Shown here: positions 18,001 to 24,982 of the stretch, piece by piece
How the letters are laid out: each line of letters opens with the position of its first letter
How positions within the stretch are numbered: position 1 is the stretch's first letter
Assembly: GCA_964461295.1 (NCBI GenBank)
Contig: CAYWTX010000011.1
Location: forward strand, 1-25,423
Length of the DNA stretch: 25,423 bases
Reading direction: 5' to 3'
Source of the DNA: CAYWTX01 sp964461295
GTDB lineage: Bacteria; Planctomycetota; Phycisphaerae; SM23-33
Made by a program: the position numbers and the translations under genes
Notes under the pieces: generated by a model
What the model saw: only the letters and a program-made list of their open reading frames with translations
What the model was told of the DNA's origin: nothing
The model's database searches: none

Positions 18001-18772
18001 TGCGGTAGTTCGCCAGGACGTTCCGCAGCCGGTCCACGCGAATCCGCAGGTCGCGCACCTGCTCCAGCTTCGCGCGGTACTCGGCCGCCGCGTTGTCGCG
18101 CTGGGCCTCCGCCTTGGCGAGTTGGTTGGCATCGCTCTTGGCGGCCTCGACAGCCTTGCGGGCCGCCTGTTCCTTGTCGTATGCCGTGGCCAGTTCGGCC
18201 AGCGCGTGCTTCTGCACCGGGTTCACCGACGCCAGGATCTCCGTCCGCTTCCCCGCCTCGGCCACCAGCAAGCGGTTGCGCACCCGGTCGGACACGTTGC
18301 CCGCCTCCAGGCGGTCCATCGCCTGCTGATAGGCGTCCCGCAACTTCCGCGTCCCCTCCTGGCCCGCCGGCATGCGGACTTCGATGCGATCCGCGCCGAT
18401 GGGCCGCCATTCCAGGTTCCGCAGGCCCTGCGGGTCGATTCGCTCCTTGAGGATGCGGATCATGTCGTCGGCGAGGTTGCCGCCCTCCCGGCGGCCCCGA
18501 AGGTTCTCGATCTCGCCCTTGATCCGCTCGATCCGCGACTCCAGGTCCTTCTTGCGGTCCGCCGGGGCCTTGCCCAGTTCCTCCGTCAGCCGCCCCTGCG
18601 TCTCCTGGAGCCGGTCGATCTCGGCCTTCTCGCTGCGAATCTCGAAGATGAGGCTGTGGCCGCCCTGCAAGTCGATGCCCTGCCGGCAGCCCTTGGCGTG
18701 GATGGACCACAGGCACAAGGCGACAAGGACAGCCAGGAAGCCGAACTTCAGCGCTAGGTTCTTTGCGTTCAT
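15005..18772 (-). CDS. secDF: SecD-SecF fusion protein with coiled-coil and EF-hand insertions
   Basis: SecDF uses the proton gradient to pull exported proteins out of the SecYEG channel. Starting at ATG 18772 (GGGA 5 bases upstream) gives 1255 residues. The SecD half has membrane segment 1 (about 8-27), the DLQGG motif (34-38), a periplasmic head ending near 545, and five more membrane segments carrying GMAVDANVLIYERL (620-633). The SecF half starts at about 736, has GIEFSAGT (763-770) where SecF normally has GIDFTGG, a large periplasmic domain, and membrane segments from about 1070 with GYSVNDTIVIFDRI (1149-1162). The head is expanded by helical coiled coil at 46-95 and 155-345. The SecF periplasmic domain carries two EF-hand loops, 847-858 and 877-888. 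Both additions are unusual for the family; the identification itself is secure. Confidence 0.96.
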   Translation of the reverse strand: MNAKNLALKFGFLAVLVALCLWSIHAKGCRQGIDLQGGHSLIFEIRSEKAEIDRLQETQGRLTEELGKAPADRKKDLESRIERIKGEIENLRGRREGGNLADDMIRILKERIDPQGLRNLEWRPIGADRIEVRMPAGQEGTRKLRDAYQQAMDRLEAGNVSDRVRNRLLVAEAGKRTEILASVNPVQKHALAELATAYDKEQAARKAVEAAKSDANQLAKAEAQRDNAAAEYRAKLEQVRDLRIRVDRLRNVLANYRTPEEEAKLKPRERDELRARVQEDLPALLETYTKREQELRQEIAKGEAGDQRKALEAELAGVEKTRKERQGQIDAVVEAHKAWSNVRATLDDPSDLQRLVAKAGVLEFRIVAGHNGAEIDPAAEQSYREMVKKEGPDEVLRRGGPYAWFPIRQSERKSFAGNIMEEYAGKWYVLLSNQPGYTMLHGAGENWSLRDSRRTTDEMGRLAVGFGFDEGGAKRFYNLTSTHKGKSMAILLDNEVFSAPNIHSAISSNGIIQGRFTGAEVDEMVRLLEAGSLPARLNPNPVSVTSFGPQLGKENRDNGLRAALYSMIAVAAFMLVYYLLAGAIADFALVLNIIILLGAMSLLEATFTMAGIAGVALTIGMAVDANVLIYERLREEQAKGLPLKTALKNAYERAFSAIFDSNITTLITAAILGWVGTLEVRGFAITLGLGIAISMFTALVVTRWIFQFMLSRNLAVKPMKMLQVFPVPNIDWMAKRHYFYVFSGILIVMGLASIAWQGGNIMGIEFSAGTQATVQFRQDALIGKDGKLPDDENVRELFKDTAGRLEKEAAARGNRELVGSFKELGTSAMVVVRLDDKKVRRFLDLADRDKDGKVTIEEATGAKLRPAYVEKLFARLDRNGDRTLSADELKDLPWQSYEISTVETHLDRIQEVAREAFGKALALRTKEDFEPVANQAVPELGLVTDGEGKARVETVETSPYREKLEEFVGGVAVVVRNVNPPMTETELADRIAEVRSGQGQLRDTHVIGLGPETPDGFRSLAVLVKMDTPAGRWNEASRGEVKTVGEAMSREQTMMAMSFDAALAGRAAERALIAIVLSWIAMIIYLWVRFGTAQWGLAAVICLIHDVLIALGMVAVSGWLYDTFIGRALGISWFRVDMTMVAALLTVVGYSVNDTIVIFDRIRENRGKLTTVNSLIINRSVNQTLSRTILSNGTCLATVLIMYIWGGEGIKGFNFALLIGVGIGTYSTIAIASPLLLGFKKAMIDRVAGQQPVAV
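16109..16234 (-). other. EF-hand pair encoded inside secDF
   Basis: Two 12-residue calcium-binding loops are encoded here. Loop 1 is DRDKDGKVTIEE (residues 847-858), with Asp at 1, 3 and 5, Gly at 6, Val at 8 and Glu at 12. Loop 2 is DRNGDRTLSADE (877-888), with Asp, Asn and Asp at 1, 3 and 5, Leu at 8 and Glu at 12. They are 30 residues apart and joined by helix-compatible sequence (YVEKLFARL), the geometry of a paired EF-hand. By topology they face the periplasm. Confidence 0.85.
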
Positions 18773-18854
18773 TTCGTTCCCGATTGCTCTGGTGACGGAA
18801 CCTCCGGCGAGATTCCCTGGGCACACGCTCCGACGCCCGCCGGAAAGATTGTGC

Positions 18855-18883
18855 ATTGTGTCCGCGACGCCCCTGTCGGTCAA
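18855..18883 (-). promoter_or_regulatory. Candidate sigma-70-type promoter for secDF
   Basis: On the minus strand TTGACC (18878-18883) is separated by exactly 17 bases from CACAAT (18855-18860), matching five and four positions of the -35 and -10 consensus. Transcription would begin near 18848 and leave a leader of about 75 bases before the SecDF ATG. This suggests secDF is transcribed separately from the signalling genes upstream. The pattern match was made by eye only. Confidence 0.45.
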
Positions 18884-19009
18884 GTCAAATAACCACCCCA
18901 ACCGCGACGCGCGGACCACGCGCCGCGGGCAGGGCCGACCGCCAATCACACGGCGACGGCGACGCCTGCCGCGGCGCGAACCGGGCCAATGGCCTGTCGC
19001 GAACGTGTG

Positions 19010-19037
19010 AACTGTCGCCCCCCAACGGCCGGCAGTT
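19010..19037 (-). terminator. Hairpin directly after the receiver-kinase stop codon
   Basis: AACTGTCG (19010-19017) pairs with CGGCAGTT (19030-19037), an 8-bp stem with one G-U pair and a 12-base loop. It begins at the first base after the TGA of the hybrid kinase gene. No T-tract follows, so it is only a possible terminator or mRNA 3' end stabiliser. Confidence 0.3.
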
Positions 19038-20234
19038 TCAGGGCTCCAAGGAGCACGAGCGGCGTTCCTCGGCCTCGCCGGCGCATGGCGCCGGCAACGT
19101 GCATTCCACCACCGTTCCGCCGCCTGCCGCCGCGCCCACGCTCAGTTGGCCGCCGACCATCGACGCCCGGTACAGCATCGTCTTCATCCCCATGCCCGCG
19201 CCGGCTCTCCATCCCTCCGGCAGGCCCCTGCCGTCGTCGGTCACCGACAGCGCCACCCGCCCTTGGCGCACTTGCAGCCGAACGTCGATCCGCTTGGCCC
19301 GCGAATGCTTCACCGCGTTGCTCACCGCCTCCCGCGTGATGAAGTACAGGTGGGCGGCCGCGGCCTCGCCCCACAGCGGCACGGCCCGGTCGCACGTGAA
19401 CTCGCACGGCACGCCGAACAGGCTGGCCGTCGTCTCGGCCAGACGCGCCAACGCCCCGACCAGCCCCTCGCCGCCCAAGTCCACCGGGCACAGGCCGCGG
19501 GCCAGGCTCCGCGTCTGCTCCAGCGTCTCCTGCACCGTCTTGCCGATGTCCTCCGCCGTCGCCGCGAGCTCCTCCGCCGGCCGCTGCTGCCGCCGGATGT
19601 TGCACGCCAGCACGTGCAGCATCATCCCGATGCCCGCCAGGCTGCCCTGGATCGAATCGTGCAAGTCGCGCCCGATCCGCCGCTGCTCCCGCTCCGCCGT
19701 CTCCAGCACCGCCGTCTCCGCCTCGCGGCGATCGTTCTCGGCGGCCAGACGCTGGCGGACTTCCTGCCGGAGGTCTTCCATGGCCAGCCGCAACTCCTCC
19801 GTCCGCTCGCGGACCTTGCGATCCAACTCGTCGTGGGCCTGCTTGATGGCGGTCTCGGCCTGCTTACGCTCGATGGCGTAGCGGACGGCGCGAAGGATCA
19901 TCGCGCCGTCGGCGCTGCCCTTGGGCAGGTAATCCTGCGCCCCGCGCCCGATCGCCTGCGAGGCCGCGTCGTCGTCGGCCCCGCCCGTCATCACGATGAT
20001 CGGCACTTCCGGACAGGCGTCGCTGGTCCGCGAGATCGTGCCCGCCCCCGAGCTGTCGGGCAGGTCCAGGTCCAACAGCACCGCGCCGAAGCTGCGCTCG
20101 GCCAGCGCGGCCAGCGCTTCGCCCAACGTGGGCGCCACCGTCACGCGCACCGACAAGTCGGCAGCCAGAGCCTCCCGCAAGAGCACGGCGTCCCCGGGAT
20201 TGTCCTCGACCAGAAGAATACTGAGGTCCGGCAC
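19038..20234 (-). CDS. Receiver-histidine kinase hybrid (REC + HisKA_3 + HATPase)
   Basis: This 398-residue soluble protein has an N-terminal receiver with Glu10/Asp11, phosphoacceptor Asp55 (AVLLDLDLPD), Thr83 and Lys105. A helical linker at about 125-180 leads to a NarX/DesK-type dimerisation domain with phosphoacceptor His192 in RRIGRDLHDSIQ. The HATPase has REAVSNAVKHS (301-311) and VTDDGRGLP (331-339). The arrangement implies the kinase is controlled by phosphorylation of its own receiver rather than by a membrane sensor. The start is a GTG at 20234, with AAGGTG upstream, 4 bases after the preceding receiver gene, so the two are probably co-transcribed and coupled. NarL/FixJ-type regulators are the usual partners of such kinases; none is encoded here. 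Confidence 0.92.
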   Translation of the reverse strand: MPDLSILLVEDNPGDAVLLREALAADLSVRVTVAPTLGEALAALAERSFGAVLLDLDLPDSSGAGTISRTSDACPEVPIIVMTGGADDDAASQAIGRGAQDYLPKGSADGAMILRAVRYAIERKQAETAIKQAHDELDRKVRERTEELRLAMEDLRQEVRQRLAAENDRREAETAVLETAEREQRRIGRDLHDSIQGSLAGIGMMLHVLACNIRRQQRPAEELAATAEDIGKTVQETLEQTRSLARGLCPVDLGGEGLVGALARLAETTASLFGVPCEFTCDRAVPLWGEAAAAHLYFITREAVSNAVKHSRAKRIDVRLQVRQGRVALSVTDDGRGLPEGWRAGAGMGMKTMLYRASMVGGQLSVGAAAGGGTVVECTLPAPCAGEAEERRSCSLEP

Positions 20235-20238
20235 GGAA

Positions 20239-20673
20239 CTACACCTTGTCCCGCCGTCTGGCGAAACTCTCGAATTCGCGGACCAGCACGATCAACTCGT
20301 CCGCGTCCGGCGTCTTCACCGCGAACATCCCCCGCAGGCCCGGATACTGGCCGCAAATGCCCGACTCCGACAACGACGTCGTGAACACCGCCACCGGCAA
20401 GACGACCAGGTCCTTGTCCGCCTGCATCTCGCCCATCACTTCCCGCCCATGCTTGCCCGGCAGGTTCAGGTCCAGGATCACCAGGTCCGGACGCGGCGCC
20501 TGAGCGTACTGGCTCTGCCGCCGCAAGAACGCCATCGCCTGGAACCCGTCGCTCACGACGTGCAAACAGTGCCCGATCCCCGCGTCCTCGAGGGCCTCTC
20601 GGATCATGAACACATCGCCGGGATTGTCCTCCACCAGGAGAATCACCAGTTCCGCACAACTGCTCGCCGTCAT
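20239..20673 (-). CDS. Stand-alone receiver protein (Rcp1-like response regulator)
   Basis: This 144-residue protein consists of a single receiver domain without output. Visible residues are Glu15/Asp16 (LLVEDNPGD), phosphoacceptor Asp68 (DLVILDLNLPG), Thr98/Thr99 and Lys120 in VKTPDADEL. The sequence style matches receivers that pair with phytochrome-like kinases, which fits the PAS/GAF kinase encoded just upstream. I chose ATG at 20673 because GGGAG lies 8 bases before it; a longer frame to 20715 adds 14 residues without a better ribosome site. It probably relays phosphate between the membrane kinase and the receiver-kinase hybrid downstream, which is inference from order and domain content. 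Confidence 0.9.
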   Translation of the reverse strand: MTASSCAELVILLVEDNPGDVFMIREALEDAGIGHCLHVVSDGFQAMAFLRRQSQYAQAPRPDLVILDLNLPGKHGREVMGEMQADKDLVVLPVAVFTTSLSESGICGQYPGLRGMFAVKTPDADELIVLVREFESFARRRDKV

Positions 20674-20868
20674 CTGCTTGACTCCCGCGGTTCGGCAGGG
20701 CCGGCCGCGATCCACGAGTGACTCCGACCTCCGCTGACAATCCTACGCGATGTTGCCGTTCTTGTCAGCCGTTTCTCCATCGGTTCGTGCAGGCCGAACT
20801 GAACCACGCCCTTGGCGCCGAAGGTGACGCAGCCGAGAGATTCCCTCTCGCTTCTGCTCCATGGACCC

Positions 20869-20924
20869 AGCATACCAGATGACTGCTTCCTCCGGCCGTA
20901 GGGAAACCCGAACGAATCCCCCTA
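20869..20924 (-). promoter_or_regulatory. Candidate activator-dependent promoter for the receiver genes
   Basis: On the minus strand an extended -10, TGGTATGCT (hexamer 20869-20874), lacks a good -35. Where an activator would help, 24 bases upstream, is a 26-base region (20899-20924) with outer half-sites TAGGG and CCCTA. The layout resembles LuxR/FixJ-class activator sites placed next to -35. The rest of the 305-base gap between the two kinase-system units (20674-20978) holds a CGAGAG/CTCTCG hairpin (20834-20850) and no supported gene. Confidence 0.4.
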
Positions 20925-20978
20925 GGTCATAGACAGGACGAACATCCGCCATACAGACCCACAAACAGCGAACCCAAG

Positions 20979-23942
20979 CTACTGGGGCAGCGTGAACAGG
21001 AACTCCGATCCCTCCCCCGGCGTCGATTCCACCCAAATCCGCCCGCCATGACGCTCCACGATCCGCTTGCAGATCGCCAGCCCGATTCCCGTCCCGGGGT
21101 ACTTGTCCCGCGTGTGCAGCCGCTGGAAGATCTGGAACACGCGCTCCCGCTGCCCCGCCGCTATCCCGATGCCGTTGTCCTTCACCTCGAACACCCACCA
21201 CTCCCCCTCGCGCCGGGCCGAGACGCGCACTTCCGGCCGAACGCCAGGCCGGCGGAACTTCACCGCGTTGCCGATCAGGTTCTGGAGCAGTTGGGTAAGC
21301 TGCGTGCCCGTGCCCCGCACCGTCGGCAGTTCCCCGCACGTCACCTCCGCCCCGCACGCCTGGATGCTCGCCCGGCAGTTGGCCGCCGCGGCCGCGAACA
21401 CCGCGCCGGCATCCACCTCGACGAACGGCTGCGTCGATCGCTGCACGCGAGAGTACGCCAGCAGGTCCTTGATCAGCTCGCTCATCCGCTGCGCGCCGTC
21501 CACGGCATACCCGATGAACTCCTGGCCTTTCGCGTCAAGCTGGTCGGCGTACCGCTCGCGGATGCGACCCATGAACCCCGTCACCATCCTCAGCGGCTCC
21601 TGAAGGTCGTGGCTGGCGATGTACGCGAACTGCTCCAGTTCCAGGTTGCTCCGCCGCAACTCCTCCGCCGTCCGCCGCATCGCCTCCTCCCCCTGTTCGC
21701 GGACCATCGCCACGGCGACCTGGTCGGCCACCGCCTTCATCATCGCCAAGTCATCGCCGCTGAAGGTTTCGCGCCCGCGGGCGCCGAACGACAGCGTGCC
21801 CAGCACCTTGCCGCCCGGCCCCATCAGCGGATGGCAGGCGTACGCCTTGACGCCGTAGCTCTTCACCAGTTCCGTGCGGGGGTCGCCCGTCGTCGGGATG
21901 TGCTCGGCCACAATGCGGCAACCGTCGCGGGCGGCGCAGCCGCACACGGCCACGCCATACTCCAGCCACTCGGTCTTCTTCGCTTCATCGGGCGAGATGC
22001 CCGCCCAGGCGTTCAGCCGCAGTTTGCCCGCCTCCCCGTCGGCCATGAAGTTGAAGAACACGTCGCAGTCCAGGTGCTCCATCACCTTGCGGCACAACTG
22101 GTCCACTACTCGCCGCGGCTCGGGCGAGGCCAGCAGTTCCCCGGCCGTTTCCGTCAGCAGCCCGAACCGCGCCAGGCTGTGCCGCATCGCTTCCTCCGCC
22201 CGCTCGCGATCCATGACCTCGGAGGCAAGCTCGGCGTTCCTCCGTTCCAGTTCGGCCGTCCGTTCCCGCACCAACTCCGCCAGGTGCTCGTGGTGGCGGC
22301 GCAGTTCCGCCTCGGCCCGCTTCCGGTCGGTCACGTCGATGCCCATCTCCATGATCAGCGGCGAGCCGTCGGTGTCCGTGAACGGGAAGTCGTGGATGTC
22401 GTAGTCCCGCCCGTCCGGGCCGGTCCACTCCCACTGCTGCGCCTGGCCGGTCTTCAGCACCTTGTACGTCTCGCAGACCTCGCAGGGCTCGCTCCGCCCG
22501 AACAGGTACTCGTAGCAGCGCCGCCCATTGGACTCCCCGAACCGCTCCCGGAAAAACCGGTTGGCGAACGGCACGCGGTAGTCCGGCGACAGCAGCACCA
22601 CGTACACCGGAAGGGCCTCCATAACGTCAAACAGCCGCTGCCGCTGGACCCGCGTGGCCTCGGCGATCTTCAGCCGCTCCTGGCTCTCCCGCAACGACTG
22701 CTCGGCCTGGATCCGCGCGGTGACGTCACGCCCGTAGATGTTGGCGCAATCTCCCCCCGCCGTGGGCATGACCGACACCGCATACGTCCTCCCGGCAAGG
22801 TCCACGTCCCGCTGTAGTTCGGTTCTGCCGGCCAGGGCTTCGCGCACCAGTTCGGCCAGCGCCGGTTGCAGGATTTCCTTCGCCTCCCGCGGCCAGCCCG
22901 TCAGTTTCCGGCACGCCGGGTTGCAGTACTGCGCCCTTCCGTCCACTGACACCCGCACGACGGGGTTGGGGTTCTCCTCGGGGAACCGCGCCAGCGACGC
23001 CGCCCGCTCGCCGGCCTCGAGCAGCGCCTCCTCGGCCGCCAACCTCGCCGCCGCCGACCGGCTGAGATGGGCGGCGCTCCGCCAGGCGACGGCGCAGGAC
23101 ATGATGACCAGCAGCACGATCAGCAGACCGGTTCGGCCATGGCTGTCCCAGAAGCCGGCGTGTTCCATCTGCACCTTGGCGAAGCCCAGCACCAGCGGGA
23201 TGACGATCGCGGCCGGCAGAAGGCGGCGCAGCAGCGCGCCGCCGGGGTCATCCCGCGTCAACAGCGCCATCGGCCCGGCCTCCCGCACCGTCAGGATCAG
23301 CCCGGCGCCCAGCACCAGCAGCGTCGCCACCGTCGGCAAGGCGATCCCCGCGGCCCCCTTGCTGTGAAACTCGTCGATGCCGTACAGGAAGCCCACCAGC
23401 GGCGTCAGATTGACCAGGCAGACGCCCAGAGCGAAGTACAGCACCCATCGGCGCCGCCCGGCCGACAACGCCAGCAGACCCGCCCCCAGCAGAACCAGGC
23501 TGGACGAACCGGGCAGACCCATGCGATTGGGCGCGGTCGTGGCCGCGGCGCCGGGCTGCTCAGCGGCCAGGAGTTGGTCGATGCCAAGGTCGCACCCCAA
23601 CAGATGCTCGCTCAGCGTCAACCCTCCGATCAGGAGCACCAGCGCGCCCAGGCAGCCCGCCGCCCATCGACGCCCCGCCGAAGCCGCCGGGCTGGCCAGC
23701 AACAGCAGCGATCCGCCTCCCAGCGCCAGGCACAACGCCATGTTGGTCTTCATGGTGACGGCCCCTTGAACGGACCATCGCCCGGCAACGCCGGCAAGCC
23801 ACAGTGTCAACCACACCACGCCGTTGCCCCCGGCCGCCGCGCCGCAGATGCGCACGACCCAGTCCGTGCGGTCACGCGCGTATGGAGGTCCGGCGGATTG
23901 ACGGGTGTCAGGCCGGGAAGGAACCTGCGAGCTAGCAGCCAT
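20979..23942 (-). CDS. Membrane PAS-PAS-GAF sensor histidine kinase
   Basis: I chose ATG at 23942, preceded by AAGGAG at 7 bases, giving 987 residues. The frame also stays open upstream through the 38-bp repeats to 24353, but that part is non-coding in character. About seven membrane segments occupy residues 40-287, an integral membrane sensory region. A PAS domain follows at about 317-412. A second at about 436-540 contains Cys476 and PCEVC (Cys487, Cys490). A coiled linker leads to a GAF domain at about 590-748. The HisKA domain has His778 in YIASHDLQEPLR, the type shared with phytochrome-like kinases. The HATPase has NLIGNAVKF, DNGIGI and GTGIGLAICKRIVERHGG. The signal is unknown. Likely partners are the two receiver proteins downstream. 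Confidence 0.93.
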   Translation of the reverse strand: MAASSQVPSRPDTRQSAGPPYARDRTDWVVRICGAAAGGNGVVWLTLWLAGVAGRWSVQGAVTMKTNMALCLALGGGSLLLLASPAASAGRRWAAGCLGALVLLIGGLTLSEHLLGCDLGIDQLLAAEQPGAAATTAPNRMGLPGSSSLVLLGAGLLALSAGRRRWVLYFALGVCLVNLTPLVGFLYGIDEFHSKGAAGIALPTVATLLVLGAGLILTVREAGPMALLTRDDPGGALLRRLLPAAIVIPLVLGFAKVQMEHAGFWDSHGRTGLLIVLLVIMSCAVAWRSAAHLSRSAAARLAAEEALLEAGERAASLARFPEENPNPVVRVSVDGRAQYCNPACRKLTGWPREAKEILQPALAELVREALAGRTELQRDVDLAGRTYAVSVMPTAGGDCANIYGRDVTARIQAEQSLRESQERLKIAEATRVQRQRLFDVMEALPVYVVLLSPDYRVPFANRFFRERFGESNGRRCYEYLFGRSEPCEVCETYKVLKTGQAQQWEWTGPDGRDYDIHDFPFTDTDGSPLIMEMGIDVTDRKRAEAELRRHHEHLAELVRERTAELERRNAELASEVMDRERAEEAMRHSLARFGLLTETAGELLASPEPRRVVDQLCRKVMEHLDCDVFFNFMADGEAGKLRLNAWAGISPDEAKKTEWLEYGVAVCGCAARDGCRIVAEHIPTTGDPRTELVKSYGVKAYACHPLMGPGGKVLGTLSFGARGRETFSGDDLAMMKAVADQVAVAMVREQGEEAMRRTAEELRRSNLELEQFAYIASHDLQEPLRMVTGFMGRIRERYADQLDAKGQEFIGYAVDGAQRMSELIKDLLAYSRVQRSTQPFVEVDAGAVFAAAAANCRASIQACGAEVTCGELPTVRGTGTQLTQLLQNLIGNAVKFRRPGVRPEVRVSARREGEWWVFEVKDNGIGIAAGQRERVFQIFQRLHTRDKYPGTGIGLAICKRIVERHGGRIWVESTPGEGSEFLFTLPQ

Positions 23943-23995
23943 GCCGATGCTCCTTGCGCCCGCGGGGCGATCTGCGGCGGGGAGAAAACACTTGC

Positions 23996-24001
23996 AGTAT
24001 A
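23996..24001 (-). promoter_or_regulatory. Candidate -10 element for the sensor kinase
   Basis: TATACT on the minus strand matches five of six -10 positions. A weak TTCGGA lies 18 bases upstream as a possible -35. Transcription would start near 23989, 47 bases before the kinase ATG, placing the 38-bp repeat array upstream of the start site rather than inside the transcript. Confidence 0.35.
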
Positions 24002-24056
24002 CAAGGTAGACGAGAACGCTCCGAAAAGCAAATCGGGGCTCCGGTTCAGGAATCGC

Positions 24057-24284
24057 CGCTTCCTGGTGGCACAACTCTCCGGAGTTGTGGATCCCGCTTC
24101 CTGGTGGCACAACTCTCCGGAGTTGTGGATCCCGCTTCCTGGTGGCACAACTCTCCAGAGTTGTGGATCCCGCTTCCTGGTGGCACAACTCTCCGGAGTT
24201 GTGGATCCCGCTTCCTGGTGGCACAACTCTCCAGAGTTGTGGATCCCGCTTCCTGGTGGCACAACTCTCCAGAGTTGTGGATCC
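24057..24284. repeat. Six tandem 38-bp hairpin repeats
   Basis: Six head-to-tail copies start at 24057, 24095, 24133, 24171, 24209 and 24247, with no length variation. Each contains an 8-bp inverted repeat, CACAACTC/GAGTTGTG, around a 4-base loop. On the plus strand copies 1, 2 and 4 have loop TCCG; copies 3, 5 and 6 have TCCA. That base is the only difference. The inter-hairpin sequence is also conserved, so this is not a CRISPR array. The period is not a multiple of three and the apparent reading frames through it are not protein-like. It lies between the divergent sensor kinase and HicB-like genes. Confidence 0.97.
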
Positions 24285-24542
24285 CGCCAGCCGCAACTCG
24301 GAGAACTGCACCGCCCGGACCTGAACCGCGCCGCACTTCCTGAACCATGCCAAACCAGCGAGGAAGGCGAACCCGTGGCGGCGACCTGGGGGATCTGCCT
24401 GACTGATCCTGCGCGACCTCGGCGCCTGCCCCCGCGGGCCGGCCGCCGAGGGTGCTGACCGGCTGCCTCGCGCCAGGTCGTAGGTCGTCCACCTAGTCGC
24501 TTCAGGTCCCTTGCACGAGGCCCAATCGGGGTACGACCTCGA
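24285..24542. other. Intergenic stretch without a recognised gene
   Basis: Between the repeat array and the promoter candidate of the HicB-like gene I see no supported coding region. The only structure noted is a 7-bp inverted repeat, CTCGGCG/CGCCGAG (24418-24424 and 24444-24450), with a GC-rich interior containing CCCGCGGG. Confidence 0.5.
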
Positions 24543-24571
24543 TTGAAACCACGACGGTTCGGTGCAATCAT
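24543..24571 (+). promoter_or_regulatory. Candidate promoter for the HicB-like gene
   Basis: TTGAAA (24543-24548), a 17-base spacer and AATCAT (24566-24571) precede the HicB-like ATG by about 50 bases. The -35 is good and the -10 matches four of six positions. Confidence 0.35.
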
Positions 24572-24621
24572 CTTGCAGGAGAAACGGACCTCACACACAA
24601 GGCCAACAAGGAGGCCAAGCG

Positions 24622-24825
24622 ATGACGATGAACACGAGGATTGCGGAACGGTCGGATGGAGTATACCAGGCTTGGTGCCCGGCGCTGCCCGGCTGCCGGG
24701 TGCTCGCTCACTCGAAAGACGAAGCCCATGCGAAGCTGCGCGACGCCATTGCCGGCTACCTGTCCAGCCTGGACGTGGCCTTGCCGCGGGAACTGGCCCG
24801 GCGGCTGGCAAGCCAGCCGTCCTGA
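24622..24825 (+). CDS. Small HicB-like protein (solo antitoxin-type domain)
   Basis: This 67-residue protein starts at an ATG preceded by AAGGAGG at 7 bases, a very strong ribosome site that decides the start over an in-frame ATG at 24562. The core YQAWCPALPGCRVLAHSKDE, followed by an AIAGYL helix, matches the HicB-like fold (pattern a.cP.LPGc...g.t..EA...i..ai..yl). HicB proteins neutralise the HicA mRNA-interferase toxin. Here no HicA-type gene lies on either side, and there is no C-terminal ribbon-helix-helix DNA-binding domain. It is best described as a solo HicB-like protein of unknown role. The family call is fairly secure from the motif. Confidence 0.82.
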   Translation: MTMNTRIAERSDGVYQAWCPALPGCRVLAHSKDEAHAKLRDAIAGYLSSLDVALPRELARRLASQPS

Positions 24826-24930
24826 GAGTTCGTGAGAGAATCGCAGGAGCTTCTCCCTCTTAGCCTCGAAGGGGCGACAGAAGGCGTCGAATGCGGACAG
24901 AACATCGAATTCCAATCCCTTCACAAACTC

Positions 24931-24942
24931 TGAGTCGACTCA
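24931..24942. repeat. Perfect 12-bp palindrome before the CBM48-like gene
   Basis: TGAGTCGACTCA is a perfect palindrome 40 bases before the CBM48-like start. It may be an operator; there is no further support. Confidence 0.3.
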
Positions 24943-24982
24943 ACGCATTGTCAAGGCGGCGCATGCGTGGAAGGCGGTTCCC

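Noticed and set aside
14948..18757. 1269-codon plus-strand open frame opposite secDF
   Set aside because: It is antisense to an unmistakable SecDF and has no recognisable fold or motif.
20743..20862. 39-codon leader ORF in the kinase-receiver gap
   Set aside because: Its ATG coincides with the predicted transcription start, it has no ribosome site, and the peptide is Arg-rich with no known motif.
24057..24284. CRISPR array
   Set aside because: The sequence between hairpins is identical in all copies, so there are no variable spacers, and no cas gene is near.
24057..24284. Sigma-54 promoter, because each repeat contains TGGCAC
   Set aside because: The required TTGC at the matching distance is missing in every copy.
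23943..24353. N-terminal extension of the sensor kinase through the repeat array
   Set aside because: The extension merely translates the 38-bp repeats in rotating frames; the ATG at 23942 has a strong AAGGAG site.
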